Notes: generated from the letters alone by a model not told the origin. Shown: positions 1-8,671, counted from the stretch's first letter. The stretch: 64,000 nucleotides of DNA from Streptomyces sp. NBC_01754 (GCF_035918015.1 NZ_CP109132.1:7378001-7442000), one strand, 5' to 3'. Numbers and translations are program-made.

Positions 1-220
1 GGTCGCCGACCGGCCCCGGTACGCGTACATCCCCTTCGGCGCGGGACCACGCTTCTGCGTCGGCAGCAACCTCGGCATGATGGAGGCGGTCTTCGTCACG
101 GCCCTGGTCACCCGGGACCTCGACCTGCGTACCGTCGCCGGCCACCGGGCGGTGGCCGAGCCGATGCTGTCGCTGCGGATGCGCGGCGGGCTGCCGATGA
201 CGGTGCATCCGGCGGGCTGA
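1..220 (+). CDS. Cytochrome P450, C-terminal fragment (gene starts before the window)
   Basis: Only the last 72 codons are present, read from base 2, with TGA at 218-220. The heme-binding loop FGAGPRFCVG is visible and supplies the cysteine thiolate ligand, followed by a typical C-terminal strand region. P450s in this setting usually hydroxylate or epoxidise a polyketide or aryl unit, but the substrate cannot be read from this fragment. It points right, converging with the AraC gene that ends at 301. Its presence shows that tailoring genes, possibly the rest of the cluster, continue to the left of the window. Confidence 0.9.
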   Translation, partial: VADRPRYAYIPFGAGPRFCVGSNLGMMEAVFVTALVTRDLDLRTVAGHRAVAEPMLSLRMRGGLPMTVHPAG

Positions 221-300
221 ACGGCCCACGACCGAAGCAGGACCGGGAACCCTGCCCGTCCTTCGCTGGGCGGCCGCCGGCACAAGGGTGCCCGCCGGGG

Positions 301-1074
301 TCACGGGCCGGCCCGTCCCCCCGCCCCGCCCGCCACGTCCAGGAGCGCGATGAGTATCGGCGGGTCCAGTATGTCCTGCGGACGCAGGGTGATCTCGGCC
401 GGCCGCGGCAGGGCGTCGGGGTGTACCGTCACCGGGCCGTGCCGCCCGACCGACAGCAGGCCCCGGGCGGGCCGGCCGAACAGCTCGCCCTCGTGGCCGT
501 GGGGCACGGAGTGGAACAGGACGTACCAGGTGCCGCCCGGGGCGTCCTTCAGCACGAAGGCGCCGGGACCGTCGAGAACGGTCCAGCGGGCGGGCCGGCC
601 CTGGCGCACACAGGACGGGAAGAGCCCGACGAAGACCCGGCCGGGTGCCGTACCGGGCGGGAACAGCACCCGGCCGCGCAGCGACAGGCTGTGCGCCACC
701 GAGGACGGCCCCGTCACCGGGGCGGGGAGTTTTGGTGAGGTGCCGCCGAGTTCGCGATAAGCACGCGGCGAGAGTCCCACACAGGCTTTGAAACGCGAAC
801 TGAAGGTACCGACACTGCTGTATCCGACCCGCCCGCTGATATCGGCCACACTGAAGTCGCTGTTCACCAGGAGCCTTTTCGCTTCCTGAATCCGCAGAGC
901 GGACAGGAAACGCCCGGGAGAGGTTCCCGTCGCTTCCTGGAAGAGCCGGGTGAAGTGAAATTTGCTGAACAACGCGGTACGCGCCAGGTCATCGACCGTA
1001 AGGTCCTGGCCGAGATTGTCCTGCATATAGCGGACAACCCGGCGGACAGCCTGTTCGGCGGTGGTCGTGGTCAC
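301..1074 (-). CDS. AraC/XylS-family regulator, SgcR2-like (copy 1)
   Basis: The 257-residue protein has its two helix-turn-helix AraC domain at the N terminus (about residues 5-105; FSKFHFTRLFQ and GYSSVGTFSSRFK motifs). A beta-rich domain of unknown ligand follows (about 125-250). This order, DNA-binding domain first, matches the regulator encoded at 34282-35058, which is clearly a paralogue. GTG at 1074 is preceded by a GGGGGA ribosome site; upstream codons do not align with the paralogue. It lies 25 nt after the StrR-like gene, so the two are probably cotranscribed. C-1027 clusters carry a similar StrR/AraC pair (SgcR1/SgcR2). Role as a pathway activator is inferred. Confidence 0.85.
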   Translation of the reverse strand: MTTTTAEQAVRRVVRYMQDNLGQDLTVDDLARTALFSKFHFTRLFQEATGTSPGRFLSALRIQEAKRLLVNSDFSVADISGRVGYSSVGTFSSRFKACVGLSPRAYRELGGTSPKLPAPVTGPSSVAHSLSLRGRVLFPPGTAPGRVFVGLFPSCVRQGRPARWTVLDGPGAFVLKDAPGGTWYVLFHSVPHGHEGELFGRPARGLLSVGRHGPVTVHPDALPRPAEITLRPQDILDPPILIALLDVAGGAGGRAGP

Positions 1075-1099
1075 GGTATCCCCCCGGAACGGCGCGGCG

Positions 1100-2188
1100 T
1101 CAACGCCGACCTGGCTGAGTCGCGTGCACGTCCGTGCGGCGGGGGCTGTCCGCGTGTTTGCGCCGGGACATGTCCTCGGCGAACCGGCGCCAGGCCTCCG
1201 AGCAGTGCCGGGCGAGTTCGGCCATCGACTCGGTGGCGTGCGGGGGGACCGCGTCGGCCCGCTTCTGCCAGGCCTCGTCGACGACGAAGTGGATGTGCAG
1301 CCAGCGGATGAGGTCACGCCCGGTGTCCGAGTGGCGCAGGGAAGGGTCCTCCGCCAGCCTGCGCAGGGTGTCCAGGGGACCGCGCGGGCGGGGGGAGACC
1401 GGCCCGCCCTTGCGGACGGGCACGGCGGCACGGGGACGGTCCGGCCCGGCCGCTGCCGCGGAGCCGGGCATCTCGGGGAGCCGGGCCGGCGTGGCGCGCC
1501 CGGTCCCCGGCGCGGGCCCGTTCTGCCGGCTGGGCGGAACCGGGTCCTCGCCGCGAAGAAGCCGGCGCCGCACGTCGTGCGCGGTGCCCAGGGAGAGGCC
1601 GGTCTCCTTGACGACGGCCCGTAACGACAGCTCAGGATCCCGCCTCATCAGCTCGGCGGCGTGGATGCGCTCGGCGGTCCGGTCTAGAGGGTGAGCCCTG
1701 CCGTCGGTACCGGTGCGCGTGTTCAGCGGGGGATGTCCCGCGGCTGAACGCGCCCGGACCGAGGCCACGGTCTTCGCGTCCAGACCCGTGCAGGCGGCCA
1801 CGGCCCGGTCCGACAGGCTCGGACGGGAGGCGAGGATACGGCCGGCGGCCGTCTTACGCTCGGTCACCGACAAAGGCAGCCCGTGCGCGATGTTCGCCGT
1901 CACCGAGCGCAGGAAGACCTGGTCCTCGGAGCCGTCGAAATACTGCACCTCCACCGTGTCGAGGTCCAAGAGTTCGGCGGCACCGATGCGGTGCATACCG
2001 TCCACCACCCGCAAGGTGGAGCGGTGCACGAGCACCGGCGGAAGCGACGGGTAGACGGCCGAGAGCCGGCGCACATGCGCCGGGTCCACACCGTTCAGAC
2101 GCGGCGAGTCCGCGGGAACGAGGTCACCGATCCGTACGCGGTCCGTCGAACGCTTCGCCACGGGCTGGGCACCACCGGAATTTTTCAC
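1100..2188 (-). CDS. StrR/ParB-like pathway activator, SgcR1-like (copy 1)
   Basis: The 362-residue protein has an N-terminal ParB/StrR-type domain (about 15-130; ADSPRL, VDGMHR and NIAHGLP motifs). A helix-turn-helix follows (about 165-205, including TGLSLGTAHDVRR), then a C-terminal domain rich in Trp and His. StrR proteins are DNA-binding activators of antibiotic clusters. GTG 2188 was chosen because VKNSGG then aligns with MKSSVD of the paralogue at 33203. An in-frame ATG at 2203 is possible but has no ribosome site. The gene is divergent from the oxidoreductase pair starting at 2462, so the 270 bp between them should hold both promoters. Confidence 0.85.
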   Translation of the reverse strand: MKNSGGAQPVAKRSTDRVRIGDLVPADSPRLNGVDPAHVRRLSAVYPSLPPVLVHRSTLRVVDGMHRIGAAELLDLDTVEVQYFDGSEDQVFLRSVTANIAHGLPLSVTERKTAAGRILASRPSLSDRAVAACTGLDAKTVASVRARSAAGHPPLNTRTGTDGRAHPLDRTAERIHAAELMRRDPELSLRAVVKETGLSLGTAHDVRRRLLRGEDPVPPSRQNGPAPGTGRATPARLPEMPGSAAAAGPDRPRAAVPVRKGGPVSPRPRGPLDTLRRLAEDPSLRHSDTGRDLIRWLHIHFVVDEAWQKRADAVPPHATESMAELARHCSEAWRRFAEDMSRRKHADSPRRTDVHATQPGRR

Positions 2189-2461
2189 TGTTCCCCCAGA
2201 CATGAGACCAGCCGCACTTCCGCATGCGGACCGAACGGCGCAGATGGATATCACACGCGGCTGAGGAACGAGTCCGGATACGGAGCCTAGTGACCGGGCG
2301 TCAGGAATGAACAAACCGGCGGAACCGACGCACCGACTCTGGGGAGTTCAATTCGCTTTCGCCGACACTTCGGGCAGTTGCCTGAACGGAGTGCCGCGCC
2401 ATAGCTTTCCTTTACGCCGCAAAGGGGCGCCCCACTGTGAACCGACCGGATGGAGGATGAG

Positions 2462-3040
2462 TTGAGCAACCACGACACGCACGTGGAGCCCGGCGGCGAT
2501 TACCGCACCATCACCCTCGAGGCATACGCGGACACCGTCATCCCGGGAGAGAAACGCTGGGCCGGGGACCGCGCGATCGCCGGTGTGGCCACCGGCGGCG
2601 GCGCCGTCCAGGCCGGCGCGCTCGAACTGCTCGCCTGGGACGCCACCGGGATCCACGAGGGACTCGACGACCTGGCACGGCTCCTCAACGGCCACACCGA
2701 GCGGTACGCCGAGGAACAGGGCCTCACACTCGACCAGGACGTGCCCCCCTTCGTCGCCCTGGCCTACGAGGACCGTGCCGCCCTCATCCAGCTCCTGACC
2801 AGGCCCGGCCACCCGGAGAAGGAGTTCTGGGTACTGCTCTCCCTCTTCTGCAACATGGCCTTCGACTCGGCCGCGCACCTGCCCACCGCGCAGGCACTGG
2901 CCGACGGCCACCCCGGGCTGGCGGCGATGGGCCTGAGCCACCCCGACGCGGACGGCCTGTGGCGCTTCAAGAACTTCGGCTACGGCCGCGAATTCGCCCG
3001 CCTCCACCCCGACACCACCCCCTCCGGGAGCCCCGCATGA
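2462..3040 (+). CDS. Gluconate 2-dehydrogenase subunit 3-like protein
   Basis: A 192-residue soluble protein of the small-subunit family that partners GMC-type flavoprotein dehydrogenases. Recognition rests on the start (ITLEAYADTVIPG), the length, and its position directly before a GMC oxidoreductase, overlapping it by ATGA. TTG 2462 is preferred because GGAGG lies five bases upstream. The in-frame ATG at 2450 would place its codons inside that ribosome site and has no site of its own. There is no twin-arginine signal, so the pair probably acts in the cytoplasm. The substrate is unknown. An accessory role in folding or cofactor loading of the large subunit is inferred from the family. Confidence 0.7.
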   Translation: MSNHDTHVEPGGDYRTITLEAYADTVIPGEKRWAGDRAIAGVATGGGAVQAGALELLAWDATGIHEGLDDLARLLNGHTERYAEEQGLTLDQDVPPFVALAYEDRAALIQLLTRPGHPEKEFWVLLSLFCNMAFDSAAHLPTAQALADGHPGLAAMGLSHPDADGLWRFKNFGYGREFARLHPDTTPSGSPA

Positions 3041-4695
3041 GCAGCACGGCCGAGCGCACGGACGTCCTCGTCATCGGCAGCGGCTTCGGCGGCGCCATCA
3101 CCGCCTACCACCTCGCGGCAGGGGGCGCCGAGGTCACCGTCCTGGAACGCGGACCGTGGCTGCAGAGCGACGAGTTCGAGCACGACTACAAACTCGGCTC
3201 CTCCTACACCCGGGCCTTCGACTTCACCGTCGGCGACGGCATGAGCGTCCTGGGCGGCAACTGCGTCGGCGGCGGCAGCGTCGTGTACTTCGCCGCGATG
3301 CCCCGCGCCCCGCGCTTCGCCTTCGACCGGCAGGGCTCCATCGGCCGCCGGATGTGGCCGGGAGCGGTCAGCCGCGACACCCTCGACCCCTGGTACGACC
3401 GCGTCGAGGAGTCCCTGTCCGTCGTCAAGCAGGACTGGAACGACGTCAGCTACGCCGGGGGCCTGTGGGCCGCGGCCTGCGACCACTCCGGCCGCACCGC
3501 CAACCCGCTCGCCGTCGCCATCGACAACACCAAGTGCGTGAACTGCAACTGGATGATGGCCGGCTGCCGCTTCGAGGCCAAGCAGTCGCTGCTGGTCAAC
3601 TATCTTCCGGCGGCCATCGCCCACGGCGCCGAGGTCCGGCCCCTGCACGAAGTGCAGCACATATCACGCACCCCGGACGGCGACTACCGGGTGCACTACA
3701 ACGTCGTCCACGACGAGGACTACCGCCTCCAGGCCGGCAGCGGCGTCATCGAGGCGAAGATCGTGGTCGTCGCCGCCGGCGCCGGCGCCACCCCGGTCAT
3801 CCTCCAGCGCAGCGAACCGCACCTGGGCACGATGCCCCGGGCCGTCGGCCGCTACTTCTCCGGCAACGGCGAACGGCTCAACACCGCCGTCATCGACGAG
3901 GCCAGGGCGGCCGAACTGTTCGGCCTGGACCGCGGCGACGGACTGGCGTACGCGGCCAACCAGATCGGCAAGGGCCCCACCGTGGCCAGCTGGGACAAAC
4001 TGGACGGCTCACTGCCCGAGTACTCCCGCTACTCCCTGGAACAGCTCTACTTCCCGCCCGGCCTCGGCACGATCCTCGCCCAGGTCCCCGACGCCGCCGG
4101 ACCGTCCTGGTTCGGCAGGCAGAAGAAGGAGATCCTGAAGAAGTGGGCGTCCTGGCTCACGATCTTCACCATGATCGAGGACGACAACGAGGGCGTCTTC
4201 GGCCCGCCCCCCGCGACGGGCAACGCGCACCGCATCTCCCAGCAGATGCTCGGCCGAGGCAACCTCCGCTACCAACCCACGAAGAACACCCTGGCGGCCT
4301 GGGCCGCCTCCGACGCCGAGGTCAAGGAGATCCTGGAGAAGGACGGCCTGGCCAAGGTCATGCCATGGACGAACGACCTGGTCGGCGCCTACACCGTCCA
4401 CCCGCTCGCCTCCTGCCGGATCGGGGACGACCCGCACACCTCCGCGCTGGACGACCGCCACGAACTCCGCGGCCACCCGGGCATCTTCGTCACCGACGGC
4501 TCCGCCGTCCCCGGCGCGCTGACCGTCAACCCCGCGATGACCATCTCCGCGCTCGCCGAACGCGCCGTCCCCGGCATCGTGCGGGCCGCGCAGAGCCGGG
4601 GCGTCTCCGTCACCTACGGCGCCCCGGCCCCCGACGGCTCCCGCAGCGGCCGCAGGAACGTCCTGCCGCTGCTGTCCACGACGGCCCGCGGCTGA
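3037..4695 (+). CDS. GMC-family FAD oxidoreductase
   Basis: 552 residues with an N-terminal FAD-binding GSGFGG motif (about 14-19), a GGNCVGGGS loop, and the C-terminal His/Asn pair (VHPLASC near 465, TVNPAM near 505) that forms the GMC active site. A cysteine-rich stretch (CVNCNWMMAGC, about 167-177) resembles that of cholesterol-oxidase-like GMC enzymes. It oxidises an alcohol or forms an alkene/ketone; the substrate is unknown. Its start codon overlaps the stop of the upstream small subunit, indicating coupled translation. The next gene is the enediyne thioesterase, so oxidation of a polyketide-derived intermediate is a reasonable guess, not shown. Confidence 0.8.
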   Translation: MSSTAERTDVLVIGSGFGGAITAYHLAAGGAEVTVLERGPWLQSDEFEHDYKLGSSYTRAFDFTVGDGMSVLGGNCVGGGSVVYFAAMPRAPRFAFDRQGSIGRRMWPGAVSRDTLDPWYDRVEESLSVVKQDWNDVSYAGGLWAAACDHSGRTANPLAVAIDNTKCVNCNWMMAGCRFEAKQSLLVNYLPAAIAHGAEVRPLHEVQHISRTPDGDYRVHYNVVHDEDYRLQAGSGVIEAKIVVVAAGAGATPVILQRSEPHLGTMPRAVGRYFSGNGERLNTAVIDEARAAELFGLDRGDGLAYAANQIGKGPTVASWDKLDGSLPEYSRYSLEQLYFPPGLGTILAQVPDAAGPSWFGRQKKEILKKWASWLTIFTMIEDDNEGVFGPPPATGNAHRISQQMLGRGNLRYQPTKNTLAAWAASDAEVKEILEKDGLAKVMPWTNDLVGAYTVHPLASCRIGDDPHTSALDDRHELRGHPGIFVTDGSAVPGALTVNPAMTISALAERAVPGIVRAAQSRGVSVTYGAPAPDGSRSGRRNVLPLLSTTARG

Positions 4696-4756
4696 CCCGG
4701 CGGGCACCCGCGCCCGCGCCGCCCGGTGGCCCCCGGCCACCGGGTGCGCCTCGGCC

Positions 4757-4777
4757 GGTGGGTTGCTTCACGCAACC
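4757..4777. promoter_or_regulatory. Candidate operator/RNA element, copy 1
   Basis: This element contains GGGTTGCTTCACGCAACC, with a GGTTGC/GCAACC stem around five bases. It sits 52 bases before the thioesterase start. The same sequence with one change recurs at 5330-5348 before the next gene. Repetition ahead of two adjacent genes suggests a binding site or RNA structure; the function is not known. Confidence 0.45.
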
Positions 4778-4829
4778 GAGTGCGGAGGCCGGCCCCGACG
4801 ACCAAGGACGACAACGAAGGGCACAAGGG

Positions 4830-5297
4830 ATGACCACGACGCCTGACTACTTCGAGTACACCCACACCGTCGGTTTCGAGGAGACGAACCTGGTCGGCAA
4901 CGTCTACTACGTCAACTACCTGCGGTGGCAGGGCCGCTGCCGGGAACTCTTCCTCAAGGAGAAGGCGCCGTCGGTCCTCGCCGAGGTCCAGGACGACCTC
5001 AAGCTGTTCACGCTCAAGGTCGACTGCGAGTTCTACGCCGAGATCACCGCCTTCGACGAACTGTCGATCCGGATGCGGCTCGCGGAACTGCGCCAGACCC
5101 AGCTGGAGTTCACCTTCGACTACGTCAAGGTCACCGAGGACGGCGGCGAGACGCTGATCGCCCGGGGCAGGCAGCGGATCGCCTGCATGCGCGGGCCCAA
5201 CACCGCGACCGTGCCCACCCTGATCCCCGAGGACCTGGTCAAGGCGCTCGCGCCGTACACGGCCGGGAACACCACCCACCTGGCCCAGGCCGCGTAG
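4830..5297 (+). CDS. Enediyne-type hotdog-fold thioesterase (CalE7/SgcE10 family)
   Basis: A 155-residue single-domain hotdog thioesterase. The motifs GFEETNLVGNVYYVNYLRW near the N terminus and ARGRQRIACMRGPN near the C terminus are those of the enediyne thioesterases CalE7, DynE7 and SgcE10. These release the polyene chain from the iterative enediyne polyketide synthase (PKSE). Family members normally sit beside the PKSE and genes E3-E5; none of those is in this window. Here it is flanked by a GMC oxidoreductase and a mycothiol-isomerase-like gene. It is the strongest single marker that this DNA belongs to an enediyne locus. Confidence 0.88.
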   Translation: MTTTPDYFEYTHTVGFEETNLVGNVYYVNYLRWQGRCRELFLKEKAPSVLAEVQDDLKLFTLKVDCEFYAEITAFDELSIRMRLAELRQTQLEFTFDYVKVTEDGGETLIARGRQRIACMRGPNTATVPTLIPEDLVKALAPYTAGNTTHLAQAA

Positions 5298-5322
5298 CAC
5301 GCCCCACCCGAAACCCCTTCGC

Positions 5323-5357
5323 CGGACGGTGGGTTGCTTCACACAACCCACCGTCCG
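5323..5357. terminator. 14-bp perfect hairpin sharing the GGGTTGCTTCAC element
   Basis: Arms 5323-5336 and 5344-5357 pair perfectly around a seven-base loop. It lies 25 bases after the thioesterase stop, so it may end that transcript. Its core (5330-5348) repeats the element at 4757-4777, so it may also be a regulatory site for the gene at 5440. Confidence 0.55.
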
Positions 5358-5439
5358 CGCCCCTCACCCGCGCCCGTAGCCCTGTCACCGCGGAGCCCGT
5401 ACGCACCCGTGTCCCCGTAACCCCGTGTGGAGGAGAGAG

Positions 5440-6243
5440 ATGAACACGCTCGACGACGTTCTCAAGCACCTGGCCACCGACATCGAGGAGCTCGCCCAGC
5501 TGGTCGAGAACCTCGACGACGACGCCTGGCACACCGCGACCCCCGCCCCCGGCTGGAACATCGCCGACCAGATCGCGCACCTCACGTTCGTCTTCCACCT
5601 GGCCAGGACCGCCGCCGCCGAACCGGAGGCCTTCCAGGCCGTCACCGCGGCGGCCGCCGGGAACTTCGACGGGGCCGTGAACGCCGCCCTGAAGCAGTTC
5701 AACAGCCTGCCGCCGCGGGAACTGCTGGCCCGCTACCGCGCCCTGGGCGGGGCCTCGGTCGAAGCGCTCGCCGCGGTGCCCGCCGGCCAGGCCGTCCCGT
5801 GGCTCGTCAACCCGCTCCCGCCCGCCGTCCTGGGCTGCGCGGGGATCATGGAGGTGTTCGCCCACGGCCAGGACGTCGCGGACGCCCTCGGGACCCGCAG
5901 GCAGCCCACGGAACGGCTCCGCAACATCGTCGACTTCGCCTGGCTGACCCGCGACTTCGGCTACGAGTCCCACGGGCTGACCCCGCCCGCCGAGCCCTTC
6001 CGCTTCGAACTCACCGCGCCCTCCGGCGAGGTGTGGACGGCCGGCCCCGAGGACGCCACCGAGAAGGTCAGCGGCCCCGCCCACGACTTCTGCCTGCTGG
6101 TCACCCGCCGCCGGCACCGCGACGACCTCGCCCTGACCGCGACGGGGGCGCGGGCGGAGCAGTGGCTGGACATCGCGCAGGCCTACCGGGGCCCGGCGGG
6201 CGAGGGCCGGCGGCCGGGTCAGTTCGCGGACTCGGCCGGATAG
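5440..6243 (+). CDS. DinB/mycothiol-dependent maleylpyruvate isomerase-like protein
   Basis: 267 residues. The N-terminal helical-bundle domain of the MDMPI/TIGR03083-84 group is recognisable (LVENLDDDAWHTATPAPGW, then WNIADQIAHL). Family members bind a metal with three histidines and often use mycothiol as cofactor. ATG 5440 follows a GGAGGAGA ribosome site. The exact reaction is unknown. A second, more distant member occurs at 19663-20313, again beside pathway genes. Because enediynes are triggered by thiols, a role in thiol chemistry or protection is conceivable, but this is speculation. Confidence 0.7.
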   Translation: MNTLDDVLKHLATDIEELAQLVENLDDDAWHTATPAPGWNIADQIAHLTFVFHLARTAAAEPEAFQAVTAAAAGNFDGAVNAALKQFNSLPPRELLARYRALGGASVEALAAVPAGQAVPWLVNPLPPAVLGCAGIMEVFAHGQDVADALGTRRQPTERLRNIVDFAWLTRDFGYESHGLTPPAEPFRFELTAPSGEVWTAGPEDATEKVSGPAHDFCLLVTRRRHRDDLALTATGARAEQWLDIAQAYRGPAGEGRRPGQFADSAG

Positions 6244-6451
6244 TCCGGACACGCCGGGTGGGCCGTGGGCCCGGTGCGGTGCCCCCGGGGCACCGCACCG
6301 GACGACCGGACTCCACCGCTCCCCGTACGGGCCCGAGCCGCAGGCCCCCTGGGGAGGACACCATGACCGAGGGCTGGCGGTGCCCGCGGGTTCGCGATCA
6401 CGCGCGTGGGCGGCGGCAGACGGCCGGTCGTCCGCCGGTACTCCGCAGGCG

Positions 6452-7075
6452 CTACGTTGCGGCGCTCCGGATGCCGAGGGCGAGGAGTACCACCGATGTG
6501 GTCCTGGCGGCGGTGCGCTTGAAGCGGGGTTCGCGCAGGGCGTGTGAGGCGCGCCGGAGGAGGAAGGTCCAGGCGGTGAGCCAGAGGGCGATCAGCAGCG
6601 CGTGGGCGGTGGCCAGGGTGAGGATCTGGCCGCCGAAGTGCTGGCGGGGTGCGACGAACTGGGGGTCCAGGGTCAAGTAGATGGCTGCCGCCTTCGGGTT
6701 GAGGACGTTGGCGAGCAGCGCCTGGGCGTAGGCGGAGCCGGCTCCCTTGGGCAGGGGGCGCTGGTGGCGCGAGGGTGCCGTGTCCGGTGCGGCGGAACGC
6801 CATGTCCAGATGCCCAGGCCGATGAGGTAGGCGGCGCCGATGAGCTTGACGGCGGTGAAGGCCTGGCTGGAGTGCATGACCAGGGCTGACAGGCCGGCTA
6901 CGGCGAGAGTGGCGTGGATGTACAGGCCGGTGACGGTGCCGAGGACGACGGGAAGGGCCTGACGGCGGCCGCTGTCGGTGACGTGCCGGATCAGCAGGGC
7001 CAGGCTGGCTCCGGGGGTGGCGATCAGGGGAAGGACCGCCACCAGGAACCCGGCGACGGCGTAGGGGTGGACCAC
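6452..7075 (-). CDS. LysE/RhtB-family exporter
   Basis: 207 residues, about six hydrophobic segments, with the N-terminal PLIATPGASLALLIRH stretch typical of LysE/RhtB amino-acid exporters. It probably exports an amino acid or small metabolite across the cytoplasmic membrane. It lies 33 bases downstream of the phosphoesterase gene on the same strand and probably shares its transcript. Nothing links it to the biosynthetic cluster except position. Confidence 0.85.
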   Translation of the reverse strand: MVHPYAVAGFLVAVLPLIATPGASLALLIRHVTDSGRRQALPVVLGTVTGLYIHATLAVAGLSALVMHSSQAFTAVKLIGAAYLIGLGIWTWRSAAPDTAPSRHQRPLPKGAGSAYAQALLANVLNPKAAAIYLTLDPQFVAPRQHFGGQILTLATAHALLIALWLTAWTFLLRRASHALREPRFKRTAARTTSVVLLALGIRSAAT

Positions 7076-7108
7076 GATGACGATGCCTCCGGACCGGGCG
7101 GGTGGGGG

Positions 7109-7849
7109 TCAGAGCACGACGCGGTAGTGGGTGGTCAGGCGCCGGTCGTCGTCCAGGATGTGGAACGCGAGGCCGGGCGGCTGGTCTCGGTCCGCGGCCT
7201 GGTCGCCCTCCCAGGGCATGCGGAGGGTCCAGGTGACGGCCGGTGCGACGATCAGCGGGCGTGCGGCGAAGGTCGAGGCGGCCGCGGTGTGGGCGTGGCC
7301 GGTGAGGACGGCGGCGACCTGCGGGTGCGCGTCGAGCAGGCCGGCCAGCTGTCCGGGCTCCTCGAGCATGCCGGAGTCGGGCAGGGGGTGATGGACTTCG
7401 ACCGGCGGCTGGTGGAAGGCGATCAGCGCCGGGGTGTCCCGCGGCAGTGCGGTGAGGGTGGTGTCGATCCAGGCGAGTGTCCGGGTGTCGAGGCGTCCCT
7501 CGTCGCGGCCCGGGATGGTGGAGTCGCACATCAGGATGGTGGTGCCGGCGATGTGGTGGGCCTGGTTGACGGGGCCGTGGCCGGGTGCCTCTCCGAGCAG
7601 GGACTTGCGGTAGGCCGGTCGCACGTCGTGATTTCCGGGGCAGGTGAGCACCGGGAAGGGGGCGGCCAGGATCTGGGCCGCTTCCTCGTACTCGGCCTCC
7701 TCTCCGTGATCGGCGATGTCACCGGTGACCAGGAGCGCGTCAACCGGGTGGGGCAGGGCCCGCAGGTAGTCCATGACGCGGGTGGCACGTCGGGTCGCCC
7801 TCTCGCTGCCGTCCAGGTGCAGGTCGCTGATTTGCGCAAGCAGCGTCAT
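7109..7849 (-). CDS. Calcineurin-like metallophosphoesterase (CpdA-type)
   Basis: 246 residues with all the metal-binding motifs of the family in order: DLHLD (about 9-13), GDIADHG, GNHDVR, and GHAHT near the C terminus. These coordinate a dinuclear metal centre that hydrolyses phosphodiesters; cyclic nucleotides are one known substrate class. It is transcribed away from the CGNR regulator at 8021. The inverted repeat at 7918-7953 in the shared promoter region could control both genes. Confidence 0.88.
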   Translation of the reverse strand: MTLLAQISDLHLDGSERATRRATRVMDYLRALPHPVDALLVTGDIADHGEEAEYEEAAQILAAPFPVLTCPGNHDVRPAYRKSLLGEAPGHGPVNQAHHIAGTTILMCDSTIPGRDEGRLDTRTLAWIDTTLTALPRDTPALIAFHQPPVEVHHPLPDSGMLEEPGQLAGLLDAHPQVAAVLTGHAHTAAASTFAARPLIVAPAVTWTLRMPWEGDQAADRDQPPGLAFHILDDDRRLTTHYRVVL

Positions 7850-7917
7850 TCCGCCCTCGCCTCCAATGGCGGGCTCAGCCGCCGTCCTGTGCCGGGGCAG
7901 ATGTCTCCACCCATCTT

Positions 7918-7953
7918 GTCCCTAACGGAAGTTCCTTGTTTTCCGTTAGGGAC
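7918..7953. promoter_or_regulatory. 13-bp perfect inverted repeat, candidate CGNR operator
   Basis: Arms 7918-7930 and 7941-7953 (GTCCCTAACGGAA and its complement) are separated by ten bases. The repeat lies between the divergent phosphoesterase and CGNR genes, about 70 bases before each start. Its symmetry and position fit an operator bound by the CGNR protein as a dimer. Confidence 0.65.
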
Positions 7954-8020
7954 CTTAGGGTGTGCGCAGGGATGTGATCAAGTGGCTGACGACGGGCACC
8001 GAGACGGGAGGGGATGCCTT

Positions 8021-8638
8021 GTGGAGCGCTGGCTGGCATTGGAGCTGGTGAGCACGATTCGCCACGACGGAGACGGCGGCGTCGCAGACGACCTCGCCAC
8101 GCCCCAGGGAACGACGCGCTGGATCCAGGAGCAGGAGGATCTGCTGGCCGGCCGCATTCCGGCTGGAGGACTCGCCGCGGACGAGGACCTCAGACTCGGG
8201 ATCACCGAGCTACGGCAGGCAGTCCGAACGCTCTTCGCCCGAGTGGTCAGTCCCGCTCCCCCCAGCCCCGCGGACGCCCATCGCCTGATGACCGCCGACC
8301 GGGCGGTGGCCCACCTCAACACGGCTGCCGCGCGGGAACCGGTCGCCCCGCAGATGGACTGGCCCCTCGAAGGCGTCCCCGGCGCCCGGCTGCTGTCGGC
8401 GGAGAACGATCCGCACGTACGGCTTGTCGCGGCCCTGGCCCGAGCCGCCATCGACTTTCTCAGCGGCCCGCAGCGCACACGGTTGCGATCCTGCACCGCG
8501 CCCCGCTGCGTGCGCTACTTCGTCAAGAGTCACGGGCGGCAGGAGTGGTGCAAACCGTCATGCGGAAACCGTGCCCGAGCAGCTCGCCACTACAGGCGCC
8601 GGCGCACGGCAGCTGACGGCGCTTCGGCCCCGCCCTGA
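8021..8638 (+). CDS. CGNR zinc-finger transcriptional regulator
   Basis: 205 residues: an ABATE-type N-terminal ligand domain (about 1-150) and a C-terminal CGNR zinc finger (CTAPRCVRYF, then CKPSCGNRARAARHYRRR). Cysteine spacing fits the zinc-binding family. GTG 8021 is preceded by a GGGAGGGG ribosome site. Such proteins are usually local repressors. The divergent phosphoesterase/LysE pair is the obvious target, through the inverted repeat between them. Confidence 0.85.
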   Translation: MERWLALELVSTIRHDGDGGVADDLATPQGTTRWIQEQEDLLAGRIPAGGLAADEDLRLGITELRQAVRTLFARVVSPAPPSPADAHRLMTADRAVAHLNTAAAREPVAPQMDWPLEGVPGARLLSAENDPHVRLVAALARAAIDFLSGPQRTRLRSCTAPRCVRYFVKSHGRQEWCKPSCGNRARAARHYRRRRTAADGASAPP

Positions 8639-8671
8639 CCGCCCAGGGCAACCCCCGGACAGGCGTCCGCC

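Noticed and set aside
3156..5297. Very long Arg/Pro-rich open frame overlapping the GMC and thioesterase genes
   Set aside because: It is a shifted-frame shadow of real genes. The composition is low-complexity, no family motif is present, and the real genes have ribosome sites and conserved motifs.
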